A stretch of DNA of 64,000 nt from Lacimicrobium sp. SS2-24 (GCF_002201535.1 NZ_NIWW01000007.1:1-64000), one strand, 5' to 3'; positions 47,500-56,963 are shown, counted from the first letter of the stretch. A program made the numbers and translations. Notes: generated by a model not told the origin, from the letters alone.

Positions 47500-48432
47500 A
47501 TGATGAATATCACCGCTCCTGCAATGGCGGCCTATCCGCTGAACACCTCGAACACGAATACCGAGGCGGCACGGCGTGATAACGCGATGCGGGAGACGAT
47601 TCCACAGGTTAGCGATACCGAAAACTCTGCTGCACAATCCGGTTTAGGGTCAGAGTCTGATCGTATCAAAAAACCGGGCCAGCCTCCGCAGCCCCTTACC
47701 TATGACAAGTCAGGCTTTGCTGGCCAGGCACAGAACCCCCTGAATAAAGATAACGGTGAAGACCCGAGTGCGGGTAAGCAGGATGCTCAGAGCCGTCAGG
47801 AGCAACGTCAGGAAGCTTCCGAGCAGAAAGAAGTTGAAGAGCTGAAAGAGCGTGACCGCGAGGTGCGCACCCACGAGCAGGCCCATGCATCTGTGGGTGG
47901 GCAGTATGCGGGCTCACCCAGCTATGAGTTTGAAACCGGTCCCGACGGCCAGCGCTACGCTGTCGGGGGTGAGGTGTCTATTGATGTATCCAGAGAAGGC
48001 GAACCGGAAGAAACACTGAGAAAGATGCAGCAGGTGAGAGCCGCAGCGTTGGCACCTTCAGAGCCTTCTCCACAGGATCTGCGTGTTGCCTCAGAAGCGC
48101 AGCAGAAAGCCTCTGAAGCGCGTCAGCAAATTTCTGAAGAGCGCTCCGAAACACTGAAAGAGCGCGTCAATAGTCTTGGCAGCGCAAATGGCGGTGAGGC
48201 AGTGAGTCAGGCCCCTGAACTAGCTGACATTGTTTCAGGCAGTGATATCTCGCCGCCGACCCGCAAGCTCAGAGAAGGTGATCCTGTCGCTGAAGCTGCC
48301 GGGCTTGAATCAGATAAAAGTGAATTTCGTCGCAGTCGAAACATCGAAATAGATGCCCGCGCGCTGCGCATAGCCAGCTTTTACCAGCAGGTAGATCAGC
48401 CCAGGCAATCTCTGGTTCAGCAAAGCGCCTGA
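47500..48432 (+). CDS. SprA-related putative metalloprotease (HEQAH motif)
   Basis: 310-aa hydrophilic protein. Low-complexity, Gln/Glu-rich N-terminal and C-terminal regions flank a conserved core at about residues 113-170: [21 protein letters not shown], then [23 protein letters not shown]. This core matches what is annotated as SprA-related family or CJM1_0395-type putative metalloprotease; HEQAH is a HExxH candidate zinc site. Proteolysis has not been shown for the family as far as I know. No signal peptide is visible. Convergent with tex. Confidence 0.82.
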   Translation: MMNITAPAMAAYPLNTSNTNTEAARRDNAMRETIPQVSDTENSAAQSGLGSESDRIKKPGQPPQPLTYDKSGFAGQAQNPLNKDNGEDPSAGKQDAQSRQEQRQEASEQKEVEELKERDREVRTHEQAHASVGGQYAGSPSYEFETGPDGQRYAVGGEVSIDVSREGEPEETLRKMQQVRAAALAPSEPSPQDLRVASEAQQKASEARQQISEERSETLKERVNSLGSANGGEAVSQAPELADIVSGSDISPPTRKLREGDPVAEAAGLESDKSEFRRSRNIEIDARALRIASFYQQVDQPRQSLVQQSA

Positions 48433-48455
48433 GCTACATCGTTCTTTCTTCTTTT

Positions 48456-50771
48456 TTATGACTTCTTCGCTTTGGCGAAGGCCTCTGCCATGGCACTGTT
48501 AGCTGGCGCCTGTGGCTGACGAGGTGGAGTTCTTTGTCTTGACTTGGCCGGATTCTGGCGAGAGTCGGTTTTACGTTTTTCCTGAGGTTTTGTGGTTTTT
48601 ACCGGTTCGTCGTTAAGGCGCATGCTAAAAGAGATGCGCTTACGATCGGTATCCACTTCCATCACTTTGACTTTCACAATATCGCCGGCTTTAACGACTT
48701 CTCTCGGGTCAGAAATAAACTTATCTGTCATGGCAGAGATGTGTACCAGGCCATCCTGATGAACACCCACATCCACAAAGGCACCAAAATTAGCCACATT
48801 GCTGACCACCCCTTCGAGGATCATGCCGGTTTTCAAATCCTGAATGGTTTCCACACCCTCTTTGAAGGTGGCGGTTTTGAACTCAGGACGCGGATCGCGG
48901 CCCGGTTTGTCCAATTCGGTAAGAATATCATTGACGGTAGGCAGGCCGAACTGGTCATCGGCATAGTCATCAGGCTTAAGGGTTGTGAGAAGATCTCTGT
49001 TGCCAATCAGAGAGCTGATATCGGTGCCAAGCTGATGGCAGATTTTTTCAACCAGCTTGTAGGCTTCCGGGTGAACCGCCGAGACATCCAATGGATTATC
49101 ACCGTTACGGATCCTTAAAAAGCCTGCAGCCTGTTCAAACGCCTTGGGGCCAAGGCGATCGACATTGAGCAATTGCTTTCTGTTGCTAAAGGGACCTTCA
49201 GCATCGCGTTTCTGCACGATGTTATGGGCCAATGTGCGGTTCAGACCAGACACATAACTTAATAACGCCGAGGACGCGGTGTTTACGTCCACGCCTACGG
49301 CGTTAACGCAGTCCTCTACCACCGCATCCAGCGATTTTCCTAATAAGCTTTGGCTGACATCATGCTGGTATTGGCCGACACCAATGGCTTTGGGCTCGAT
49401 TTTAACCAGCTCAGCCAGTGGATCCTGTAACCTGCGCGCAATTGAGACGGCACCACGTAACGAGACATCCATGCCCGGTAACTCGGCTGACGCCAGTTCC
49501 GAAGCGGAGTAAACCGATGCTCCGGCCTCGCTCACCATGATCTTACTTATCTTCATTTCGGGTAACGCTTTGACCACTTCGCCGGCCAGTTTGTCCGTTT
49601 CCCGTGAACCGGTGCCATTACCGATGCTGATCAGGTTTACCTTATATTGCTGACACAGATTTACTAAGGTCCGAAGTCCCTTGTCCCACTGGTTCTGTGG
49701 CGCATGTGGAAAAATGGTGGAGGTATTCAGCACTTTGCCGGTGGCATCTACGATAGCGACTTTGACGCCGGTCCGCAGAGCGGGGTCCAGCCCCATGGTA
49801 ATCTTATCGCCGGCCGGCGCGGCCATCAGCAGGTCATGGAGATTTTTGGCAAAGACGCTGATGGCTTCCCGTTCTGCCCGCTCTCTAAGCGCACCAAAGA
49901 GTTCGGTCTCCATATGCAGCTGAATTTTAACCCGCCAGGTCCATTGAACAACTGACTGCAACCAGCTATCGGCAGGACGCTTTCTGTCCTGCAGATTGAA
50001 GTGCTCAGCAATAATGGTCTCGCAGTAAGAGTGCTTGTCACTCTCCTCATTGGCAGGATCAGCGACCATCGTCACTCTGAGAATACCTTCATTACGGCCT
50101 CTGAACATTGCCAAAGCGCGGTGAGACGGGGCCTTGTGCAATGCTTCGCTATGTTCGAAATAGTCTTTGTATTTCGCACCGTCGCGGTCTTTCCCCTCCA
50201 CCAGAGTCGAGCGGATATGGGCCTGTTTTGTCAGATGCTGACGGATTTTTTGCAGTAATCCGGCATCTTCAGCGAACCGTTCGATAAGAATATGTCGGGC
50301 TCCGTCGAGGGCAGCTTTGGTATCACTGATACCTTTCTGTTCATCAATAAAGGCACTGGCTTCAGTTTCAGGATCCAGTCCCGGGTCCGCCAACAATGAC
50401 TCTGCCAGAGGCTCCAGCCCCGCCTCAATGGCAATCTGGCCTTTTGTACGTCGCTTGGGTTTGTAGGGCAGGTAAAGATCTTCAAGCTCGGTCTTATTGT
50501 CGGCAGTCTGGATTTTTTGCTCAAGCTCCGGCGTTAACTTGTCCTGCTCGCGGATTGACTTGAGAATGACCTGACGGCGATCTTCCAGTTCACGAAGGTA
50601 GCCCAGACGCTGCTCCAGAACACGCAACTGTGCGTCGTCCAGGCCCTCTGTGGCTTCTTTTCGATAGCGAGCAATGAAGGGGACGGTCGCACCGTCATCT
50701 AACAATGTGACCGCAGCTTGAATTTGCTTGGGAGTGGCGGAAAGTTCGCTGGCAATTTTCTCTATGATCAT
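48456..50771 (-). CDS. tex: Transcription accessory protein Tex
   Basis: 771-aa nucleic-acid-binding protein of the Tex/Spt6-like family. Order: N-terminal helical Tex domain (about 1-190), YqgF/RNase H-like domain ([20 protein letters not shown], about 328-347), helix-hairpin-helix ([21 protein letters not shown] to about 560), S1 RNA-binding domain ([34 protein letters not shown], about 648-681), and a basic Pro/Lys-rich tail. Roles in transcription and RNA turnover under stress are reported for the family. The start is an ATG at 50771 giving [15 protein letters not shown] lies just upstream. Confidence 0.96.
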   Translation of the reverse strand: MIIEKIASELSATPKQIQAAVTLLDDGATVPFIARYRKEATEGLDDAQLRVLEQRLGYLRELEDRRQVILKSIREQDKLTPELEQKIQTADNKTELEDLYLPYKPKRRTKGQIAIEAGLEPLAESLLADPGLDPETEASAFIDEQKGISDTKAALDGARHILIERFAEDAGLLQKIRQHLTKQAHIRSTLVEGKDRDGAKYKDYFEHSEALHKAPSHRALAMFRGRNEGILRVTMVADPANEESDKHSYCETIIAEHFNLQDRKRPADSWLQSVVQWTWRVKIQLHMETELFGALRERAEREAISVFAKNLHDLLMAAPAGDKITMGLDPALRTGVKVAIVDATGKVLNTSTIFPHAPQNQWDKGLRTLVNLCQQYKVNLISIGNGTGSRETDKLAGEVVKALPEMKISKIMVSEAGASVYSASELASAELPGMDVSLRGAVSIARRLQDPLAELVKIEPKAIGVGQYQHDVSQSLLGKSLDAVVEDCVNAVGVDVNTASSALLSYVSGLNRTLAHNIVQKRDAEGPFSNRKQLLNVDRLGPKAFEQAAGFLRIRNGDNPLDVSAVHPEAYKLVEKICHQLGTDISSLIGNRDLLTTLKPDDYADDQFGLPTVNDILTELDKPGRDPRPEFKTATFKEGVETIQDLKTGMILEGVVSNVANFGAFVDVGVHQDGLVHISAMTDKFISDPREVVKAGDIVKVKVMEVDTDRKRISFSMRLNDEPVKTTKPQEKRKTDSRQNPAKSRQRTPPRQPQAPANSAMAEAFAKAKKS

Positions 50772-50985
50772 ATTCTGCCCTGTTGGCCTGAAGCGATAAG
50801 CTTGAATGCAATCTGCCTTTATAAGGGCTGGGACGGCAAATTTCTACTGCATGGCAGCAAAAAGATGGGCATTTGGCTTGTGGGTGAACAATAACTGCGC
50901 ATAACACTTTGTTCTTGTTGCCAGTATGGCGGGGTGCCCTTTTCAAATTGGTTAGAAATAAAATGGCGTTACTGTTGTTCCATGC

Positions 50986-51738
50986 TTAAAAGAGTTCAGT
51001 GAACACCTCTTCGAACTGCTCTCCGTTATTCAGTCTCTCAAGTCTTTGATACAGGTCTTTGTGGCTCATTGGTTCTATGGCCATCAATGCAGCCTGATAA
51101 GACTCTACATTGTTAAATGGAAAGTCCTTAAGAAAAAACACCGAACGGACTTTGGCCTGGTCTAGGCTGGCTACATCTATATTTTCTGCTAAAAAGGGCT
51201 TTCGATAGTCTACCTTGACCCCAGTGCCCTCAATGAACCATGCTGGTAACTGAATCAGCTCAACCAACAGGTTTGTTCTGTGGCGTACTTCTGCATGTAC
51301 AAGCTCGTGGGCGATTACGTCAGTATTGAGTCCTTTGGAGCCCAGAAATATGCATTCTCTAAAGAAGCCCGAGGTTTGTACTCCTGTTCGGGAAAAACCC
51401 AAACGGGCATACCGTGGGTCAGCCGTCGCCATAATTCTTGGGCTAGCCGCTGGGGTGCCGTAGACCTCGGAAACTCTTTGCGTTGCAACCTGAATGGCTT
51501 TGAGCAATTCACGCTGTTGTCGCTTGCCAATACTCGTATCAATATAGAGGTTTGGTGACACCTCATAAAAATGCGAGAGTCCAACTAACTCGCAGGCGAT
51601 GGCCTCTTTTTTCACAAAGATGAAGAATGCTGTGAAAAAGGCAATACAAACAACAATAAAGATCTTAAATCTCGGCGCGAGATTCCTCATTGAAAAATTC
51701 ATCATGTACATAATAACGCTAGTGCGAGCCTGCCACAT
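50986..51738 (-). CDS. Membrane-anchored protein with HExxH zinc-protease motif
   Basis: Up to 250-aa protein. One membrane helix (about residues 24-42), then a periplasmic domain with DVIAHELVHAEVRHRT (about 140-155): HExxH with, about 27 residues later, WFIEGTG supplying a third ligand-like Glu, the gluzincin spacing used by several M1/MA-clan proteins. The family is not recognised. The N terminus is uncertain: Met at residues 1, 10, 12, 13 and 17 are all possible and none has a clear ribosome site. It lies downstream of two membrane-protein genes on the same strand. Confidence 0.75.
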   Translation of the reverse strand: MWQARTSVIMYMMNFSMRNLAPRFKIFIVVCIAFFTAFFIFVKKEAIACELVGLSHFYEVSPNLYIDTSIGKRQQRELLKAIQVATQRVSEVYGTPAASPRIMATADPRYARLGFSRTGVQTSGFFRECIFLGSKGLNTDVIAHELVHAEVRHRTNLLVELIQLPAWFIEGTGVKVDYRKPFLAENIDVASLDQAKVRSVFFLKDFPFNNVESYQAALMAIEPMSHKDLYQRLERLNNGEQFEEVFTELF

Positions 51739-51760
51739 AAAATCGTTCAGAGTGGCTGAT

Positions 51761-52441
51761 TCAGGTGCTGCCTGAATCTAACTTGGTGCTTTGATAAACC
51801 TTGACGCGTATTATCCAGAACAGCATTAACAGGATGACCGCTGCAACAGGAAGCAAGAGAAATTCGATCTTTCTGAGTGCCTCGGGGATCAATTGAGCCT
51901 GCCCCAAGAAGAAGGCCGCCGAGGACATGAAGAGTGCAAAGAACATTCTCCATAGATGCCGAATCAGGCGGTTTGCGCCCTTCAACCCACCTTCCCTGAT
52001 ATACATCAGATCCGCACTCGCGCAAAAAAGGGCCACACCACCAAAAATCAGAAAGGCTATCCAGCTAAATCCCCCTATTTCACCCGAGGGAGCAGTACTT
52101 GCGATCAGGGCATAGGCAATGAAGGCAAGAGACAGCAGGATAACGCTACCCAGTAGCAGCCAGTCAGCCTTTGAAATGCTAAGGGGGGCCTGTTTTATGG
52201 TGACCCGGGAAGATGTGACCAGGTAACAAATTAAAAGGCCGTTTAACATGGATAACGGCACCTCACGAATAACCGCTCCCACTGCACCGCTGAGGCCTAA
52301 TCCCAGGATGCTATAGAAGAAAAGGGTACCCAGCAGCCTGTGCAAGGCGCTTTTCTTATCAAAAAAAGGAGCTAATAAGCCTGCGAGTAGAGCCAGGCTG
52401 CCGCTGATGGTGTGAGAGAAAAATAAGATATAAGTAAGCAT
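51761..52441 (-). CDS. Polytopic membrane protein, DUF2306-like
   Basis: 226-aa protein with six to seven predicted membrane helices. The N terminus (ILFFSHTISGSLALLAGLLAPFF, KKSALHRLLGTLFFYS) places two His residues in and after helix one, the pattern of DUF2306-like membrane proteins. RHLWRMFFALFMSSAAFFLGQ near residue 165 is another conserved-looking helix with His and Arg. GAGGTCC lies just before the ATG. Function unknown. It follows a DUF4386-like gene by 32 bases and precedes the HExxH gene by 22 bases. Confidence 0.75.
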   Translation of the reverse strand: MLTYILFFSHTISGSLALLAGLLAPFFDKKSALHRLLGTLFFYSILGLGLSGAVGAVIREVPLSMLNGLLICYLVTSSRVTIKQAPLSISKADWLLLGSVILLSLAFIAYALIASTAPSGEIGGFSWIAFLIFGGVALFCASADLMYIREGGLKGANRLIRHLWRMFFALFMSSAAFFLGQAQLIPEALRKIEFLLLPVAAVILLMLFWIIRVKVYQSTKLDSGST

Positions 52442-52473
52442 TTCGGACCTCTTTATGCTCGTATCGATATAGT

Positions 52474-53154
52474 TCAGGCGTTCACGGGTGAGGCAGCGGG
52501 TCTTAATCCGAATCCTCTGAAAACCAAGTAAAAGGGCAGTATTATCTGTGTGATGAAAAGCGGCAGTTGCAGCAATACCGGGATCGATGCTTCGAAAAAG
52601 GAAAACCCTATCGCAATGATTTGCAGTGAGCAGGCTAGCAAAGCAAAACTTACAAGTGGACGAGGTATGGCCGTTCCCAGATGCAGCATAGCGTAGAAAA
52701 ACAACAGGCTGATACTCGAAATTTCAATGGCCAGATAATGGGCTTCATTTCGTCCTTCACTGAGCAGCTGTCGAAATTGCAGATCCAGTTGGGTCGGTTG
52801 ATGATTGCTGCTTTCCACCCAGGCGCTAATGAGTGAGGTAAATTCCGATAGCTGCGCAGCTTCTACTGAAGTTAATGTCACAGCGATAATGCTGATGGAT
52901 AAGGCGCTTAAATAAAGCTTTGGCAGCTGTCTGGCAAACGTGTCGAAATTGATGATGATGATGATTAGGTTGATGGCGCTTAAGCCAACAATTGAGATTA
53001 CGGAAAGTCCGGAAATCGCAGTGACCAGTTGGGGCGTTAGGGCGTCCAGACTTGTGCCTAATAACGGTATCAAAGAGAAGTTCACATAAATACCAGCTAC
53101 GAGTTGGATGAGTAATAAAATGCCGGTGAGCTTTGCTAGTTGATTGAGTTTCAT
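52474..53154 (-). CDS. Polytopic membrane protein, DUF4386-like
   Basis: 226-aa protein with six predicted membrane helices. The layout (MKLNQLAKLTGILLLIQLVAGIYVNFSL start; a soluble loop at about 105-135 with ESSNHQPTQLDLQFRQLL; then AHYLAIEISSISLLFFYAMLHLGTAIPRPL) resembles DUF4386-type proteins. I chose the ATG at 53154; another ATG 11 codons upstream lacks any homology-like start. Function unknown. It probably forms one transcript with the two genes that follow. Confidence 0.7.
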   Translation of the reverse strand: MKLNQLAKLTGILLLIQLVAGIYVNFSLIPLLGTSLDALTPQLVTAISGLSVISIVGLSAINLIIIIINFDTFARQLPKLYLSALSISIIAVTLTSVEAAQLSEFTSLISAWVESSNHQPTQLDLQFRQLLSEGRNEAHYLAIEISSISLLFFYAMLHLGTAIPRPLVSFALLACSLQIIAIGFSFFEASIPVLLQLPLFITQIILPFYLVFRGFGLRPAASPVNA

Positions 53155-53306
53155 GGTTTCGCCAAATAGAGATGTTTTCGTTGCCATTGGCTTAGTTTTT
53201 TTAAACGCTCGCCACGACCTGAAGGATTTACTGAAATAGGCGCACTGAAGCGTGCGCCACGCGTCAAAACGGTTGAGCCGTCATGAAAACTCATGACCTG
53301 TGCATG

Positions 53307-53720
53307 CTACTTTTCTTGCTTCATCATTTTTAATGAAGCAATGATCTCTTTTCGCTGCTCTAACGACAGATTGTGATGCAGTGCAGTAAACTTTTTGAGC
53401 ATCGCTTCGACTTTTACATCGATCTCTGCCTGCCAGCTTTTATAGCTTTGCATCATGGTTGCCGTATCAACATTTTCAGCTTCTATCATCTTGGACAGAA
53501 ACCCCTTAAGTTCACCTTTTGAGCCTTTTACTTCTTGAGCCAAATTTTTGAATGAGCCAATAAGCTCCAGAGCGAGGTCTTTTTGGTAATCCGTTAAGTC
53601 GTGCTTATAAGCAAATAGACTCAACATTTTTTCATTCATACCGCTTTCGCTTTTGGCGACGGCAACTGTGCTGGTAAAACACAAGGTGGCAATAACAATC
53701 TGACATACTAATTTAAACAT
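53307..53720 (-). CDS. Spy/CpxP-like periplasmic protein
   Basis: 137-aa periplasmic protein. Signal peptide about residues 1-22 (ending TVAVAKS). The mature part is all helical and charged; LTDYQKDLALELIGSF and NLSLEQRKEIIASLKMMK resemble the paired LTxxQ motifs of Spy and CpxP. Those are an ATP-independent chaperone and a feedback inhibitor of the Cpx stress response. AGGAGG six bases before the ATG fixes the start. It is divergent from an OmpR-family regulator, with a CpxR-like site between them, as in cpxP-cpxRA. Confidence 0.82.
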   Translation of the reverse strand: MFKLVCQIVIATLCFTSTVAVAKSESGMNEKMLSLFAYKHDLTDYQKDLALELIGSFKNLAQEVKGSKGELKGFLSKMIEAENVDTATMMQSYKSWQAEIDVKVEAMLKKFTALHHNLSLEQRKEIIASLKMMKQEK

Positions 53721-53795
53721 GGTTTTTCCTCCTGTTAGAGTGAAGAGATTATAGGGAGAGCCAACAGGAGAAGCCTTTCGGGTTGGCAACGTAGT

Positions 53796-53810
53796 GTAAC
53801 AAAGCGTAAC
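53796..53810. promoter_or_regulatory. CpxR-type direct repeat operator
   Basis: GTAAC, five bases, GTAAC. This closely follows the CpxR consensus GTAAA-N5-GTAAA, with the repeats one helical turn apart. It lies in the divergent promoter region of the Spy-like gene and the two-component genes, so autoregulation is likely. Confidence 0.65.
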
Positions 53811-53887
53811 GTTTGCTCTGCTCTAATGGACAAGCCCCGGACAATTAGAAGACTATGCAGACTATCCCGTTACGAGAGTAAAGCACT

Positions 53888-54577
53888 GTGTCGACAAAAA
53901 TTTTAATCATTGATGATGATAAACAGCTGTGTGAAGGCTTAACCACATACTTCGAGAAGTTCGACTTGTCTTTGATCAGTGCCAATACCCCCTCAGAGGG
54001 GCTAGCACGTCTTGAGTCAGAGAAGCCGGAAGTGCTGTTGCTGGATGTCATGATGCCGGAAGTCGATGGCTTTACACTGTGTAAGTCGATAAGAGCTGAG
54101 AGTTCGATTCCGATTATTATGTTAACGGCCAGAGGCGAGTTAACGGATAAAGTCGTCGGGTTGGAGCTTGGCGCTGACGACTATTTGTCGAAACCCTTTG
54201 AGCCACGGGAGCTGGTGGCAAGAGTTCAGGTGCTCGCGAGGCGCAGTGCGCCACCTGTGGAAAAGGACGAGGTCATGCGCTTTGCTGATTTGGAAATATG
54301 GGTTCAGCGGCATCAGGTCTTTTTAGGTGGTAAGGAGCTTTCCCTTACAGGAATGGAGTTTAACCTGCTGACTTTGCTTGCACGTCATCCCGGACAGGTA
54401 TTTACGCGTGATGAAATTTTAAGTGCGTTAAAGGGCATTGACTCAGAGTTGTACAGTCGCTCCATAGACATCTTGATGAGTCGACTCAGACACAAGTTAG
54501 GCGATGATCCTAAGCAGGTAAGGTTTATTAAAACCCTCAGAAGCCTGGGTTACACCTTTGTGGCCCGCACGTTATGA
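53888..54577 (+). CDS. OmpR/CpxR-like response regulator
   Basis: 229-aa regulator. Receiver domain with the acidic pair at residues 9-11, phospho-acceptor Asp53 (LLLDVMMPEVDG), Thr80 and Lys102 (YLSKPF). The winged-helix output domain spans about 130-228, with SLTGMEFNLLTLLARHPGQVFTRDEIL and the recognition helix SRSIDILMSRLRHKLGDD. The start is GTG. It overlaps the kinase gene by four bases. CpxR is the nearest assignment from motif spacing and from context; RstA is less likely. Confidence 0.9.
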   Translation: MSTKILIIDDDKQLCEGLTTYFEKFDLSLISANTPSEGLARLESEKPEVLLLDVMMPEVDGFTLCKSIRAESSIPIIMLTARGELTDKVVGLELGADDYLSKPFEPRELVARVQVLARRSAPPVEKDEVMRFADLEIWVQRHQVFLGGKELSLTGMEFNLLTLLARHPGQVFTRDEILSALKGIDSELYSRSIDILMSRLRHKLGDDPKQVRFIKTLRSLGYTFVARTL

Positions 54578-55872
54578 AACATATTGTACTGGGACTTTTT
54601 GGCCGACTCTTTATTTTGTTTTCAGTGACCACCGTACTGCTGTCGGTGTGTGTGTTGTTAGGTGTGGTGAATTTTTCTGAGGAGCAGGCGATGGCCTTCA
54701 TAAAGGAACGCCAGACGCAGTTATCTGACATGCTCACCAGAGTGAGTGAACCCCCCGTCAATCGAGACAAGCTGGAAAAGGCGGCAAAAGACAACAGAGT
54801 GGATATCGCCATAGAAGATGGAGATCAGCGCTGGACAACCGCTGAGAACTTTCCGTCGATTGCTGAATTAGCACAAAATGCCACCCCCATTGGCGAGCTG
54901 TTATTTAGTAAGCATCAGTCCAGGTACTATTTGCTGGCGAACAGCAATGGTCGCTGGAGTGCGGTTACCTCCAACATAGCCAATCTTATCGTTTATCCGT
55001 CATGGCTGGTGTATTGGCCCTGGATACTGGCCTGTCTCGTAGTGCTGGTAAGCTACTATCTGCTGAGGGTGATCCTCAGACCTGTACGAGAGGCCGTGCG
55101 TAGCGCCCAACTGATCAGTCAGGGCAATTTTGAACATCAAATAACAAGCCACCCAAGCACGGAGCTTGCAGACCTGACCAAGGGCCTGAACCGAATGGCA
55201 TCTGAGCTAAAGGCGCGTTTCGAAGCTAAAAATGACCTGCTTATGTCTGTCAGCCATGAAGTTCGGACACCGCTGGGAAGGATGAAGGTGTGGTTGGCGA
55301 TGCTTGACGAAAATGAGGTCAGCGCGAAATTGAGTCGAGAGATCGATCTGGTCGATACCTTAGTCGACCAGTTGCTTGAGAGTGAAAGGCTGGAAAAAGG
55401 GGCGAATATCTTGTCCCTGTCACATTTCTTTTTGCCGAGTCTGATCAACGACATTATCCACGAGTGCGGTGATGATGCAGACAGCATTAAGCTGATATCT
55501 GAGGTGCCAGATATCGTCATCAATATTGATGTAGGACGAGTTAAGTTTGTACTGCGGAATCTACTGCAGAACTCCCTTTGGCATTCAGGAACAGACACCG
55601 TTCAGCTCTCTATTGAAACAACTCCTGAGGCGTTAAGGTTTATCGTGAAGGATGAAGGGCGCGGGATCCCTCCTGCTCTTCTTGAACGTGTGTTTGAACC
55701 CTTCTTTCAGGTAGACCAGGTGATGAACAGAACAACGAAAGGCACGGGCTTAGGGTTGTTTTTGTGTCAGCGAATCGCACAGGCGCATCACGGTAGTATT
55801 GTGATTAACAACCTTAAGCCGGGCTGTGAGTGCATCTTTTCTTTACCCGCTTCATGCATGGTCAGGCACTAA
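54574..55872 (+). CDS. Sensor histidine kinase, CpxA-like
   Basis: 432-aa membrane kinase. TM1 at about residues 5-31, a periplasmic sensor of about 105 residues, TM2 at 141-164, then HAMP, HisKA with phospho-acceptor His228 (SVSHEVRTPLGR), and the ATPase domain with N box (LRNLLQNSLWHS), G1 (DEGRGIP), F (FEPFF) and G2 (GTGLGLFL). It is the partner of the overlapping response regulator. The periplasmic domain is probably where the Spy/CpxP-like protein or misfolded proteins are sensed; this is inferred by analogy with CpxA. Confidence 0.9.
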   Translation: MKHIVLGLFGRLFILFSVTTVLLSVCVLLGVVNFSEEQAMAFIKERQTQLSDMLTRVSEPPVNRDKLEKAAKDNRVDIAIEDGDQRWTTAENFPSIAELAQNATPIGELLFSKHQSRYYLLANSNGRWSAVTSNIANLIVYPSWLVYWPWILACLVVLVSYYLLRVILRPVREAVRSAQLISQGNFEHQITSHPSTELADLTKGLNRMASELKARFEAKNDLLMSVSHEVRTPLGRMKVWLAMLDENEVSAKLSREIDLVDTLVDQLLESERLEKGANILSLSHFFLPSLINDIIHECGDDADSIKLISEVPDIVINIDVGRVKFVLRNLLQNSLWHSGTDTVQLSIETTPEALRFIVKDEGRGIPPALLERVFEPFFQVDQVMNRTTKGTGLGLFLCQRIAQAHHGSIVINNLKPGCECIFSLPASCMVRH

Positions 55873-55928
55873 GGTTCGCAAAAACTATAAGCTCATCATC
55901 ACCGTGCGGCGGCTTTTGTGGAATCTGC

Positions 55929-56408
55929 TCAGGAAGGTGAATAGTGAATACGTAAGATATACCAGTGTGCCGCGCCATTTGGGGTCTTTACCGTCACCTC
56001 GTCACCTTCTTCTTTTTTCAGTAACGCCCTGGCCATAGGGGAGTCTATTGAAATATAACTCTTCTCACTGCGGTAAATTTCGTCGGGACCCACGATTCTC
56101 AGTTTCAATCTTTCCTCCTCACCATTTTCAATCTCCACCCAGGCACCAAAAAACACTTTTCCATCTTGTTCGGGTGAATAGTCGACGATCTTGAGCGAGT
56201 CCAAACGCTTGGTCAGGTATCGGACTCTGGAGTCAATCTGTCTTAACAAACGCTTGTTTTCTTTATAGTCAGCGTTTTCAGATCTGTCGCCAAGACTGGC
56301 CGCCCAGGCAACTTTTTTGGTTATTTCAGGGCGGTACTCTTTCCACAAGTAATGCAACTCCTGTTGCAGTTTGCGGTAGCCTTCTCGTGTTATCAGATTG
56401 GTTTTCAT
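55929..56408 (-). CDS. greB: Transcription elongation factor GreB
   Basis: 159-aa factor that inserts into the RNA polymerase secondary channel and stimulates cleavage of backtracked RNA. The N-terminal coiled coil begins MKTNLITREGYRKLQQELHYLW and has ENADYKENK near the tip with the acidic residues needed for cleavage; the C-terminal FKBP-like part includes PMARALLKKEEGDEVTV. The KTNLITREGY start separates GreB from GreA. Convergent with the kinase gene. Confidence 0.95.
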   Translation of the reverse strand: MKTNLITREGYRKLQQELHYLWKEYRPEITKKVAWAASLGDRSENADYKENKRLLRQIDSRVRYLTKRLDSLKIVDYSPEQDGKVFFGAWVEIENGEEERLKLRIVGPDEIYRSEKSYISIDSPMARALLKKEEGDEVTVKTPNGAAHWYILRIHYSPS

Positions 56409-56752
56409 CGTTATCCTGTTGCTATTAATCCGGCACTTAGAGCTAATCTGGGCACGGTACAGTGTCAGTGAGCTTCGTTTGAGAACGCGCTATGACTACC
56501 TCATAACCAGAGGTCAGAATCAGGTCCTTGTATATGACAAAAATGTTTCAAAAATACAGGGCAAAAACAAGGGCATCTTCTACACTAAATAGTGCGGACG
56601 CAATATTTATCGGTAACCATTCCGGTAAGCGTTTCCAGCGGCGCAGCAGGCTTTGACTATCGGGTCTGGCTGCAATCAACTTATCATTGAACGTGTGAAA
56701 AGATAGCCATCAATTCGACAGTGTTCAGAACCGGTTAAATCCGGAAATATTC

Positions 56753-56770
56753 ACCCGTATAACGGGTTTT
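56753..56770 (+). terminator. Short hairpin with T-tract
   Basis: ACCCGT, loop ATA, ACGGGT, then TTTG. Six perfect pairs with a short T-run. It could be a weak terminator or part of a structured RNA. Confidence 0.45.
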
Positions 56771-56820
56771 GTAATGAGCGGACCCAAGGTTCAGCAAGGA
56801 AACGGCTGATATAAAAAAGC

Positions 56821-56848
56821 ACCGGGCACAGATTGTGCCCGGTTTTTT
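56821..56848. terminator. Strong, probably bidirectional intrinsic terminator
   Basis: ACCGGGCACA, loop GAT, TGTGCCCGGT is a perfect 10-bp stem, preceded by six A and followed by six T residues. It can stop the minus-strand transcript of the FkpA-like gene and any plus-strand transcript from the gene-free region. Confidence 0.9.
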
Positions 56849-56925
56849 ATGTTCAAGACGAACGGTATGCCGCGGTCGCACGGATGCGAGTGAGCGGCGA
56901 TGTTCAGAACGAACGGTATGCTGCG
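56849..56925. repeat. 26-base imperfect direct repeat
   Basis: Copies at 56849-56874 and 56900-56925, 23 of 26 bases identical, 51 bases apart; both contain GAACGGTATGC. They lie between the terminator and the end of the FkpA-like gene. Origin unknown; possibly a dispersed intergenic repeat. Confidence 0.75.
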
Positions 56926-56963
56926 TTCTCCGGCGTGGGAATCAATGCAGCATAGTTGGCAGA

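Larger units (their letters stand above)
56409..56963. other. Gene-free region with two terminator hairpins and a repeat
   Basis: 555 bases between divergent greB and the end of the FkpA-like gene. I find no protein frame with a ribosome site and no tRNA-like fold. The region contains two hairpins with T-tracts (56753-56770 and 56821-56848) and a 26-base imperfect direct repeat. A strong plus-strand terminator with no gene before it raises the possibility of a small RNA between about 56450 and 56848. Confidence 0.55.

Noticed and set aside
56409-56820. tRNA or rRNA fragment in the long intergenic region
   Set aside because: I could not fold a cloverleaf or find a T-loop consensus, and the sequence does not resemble rRNA.
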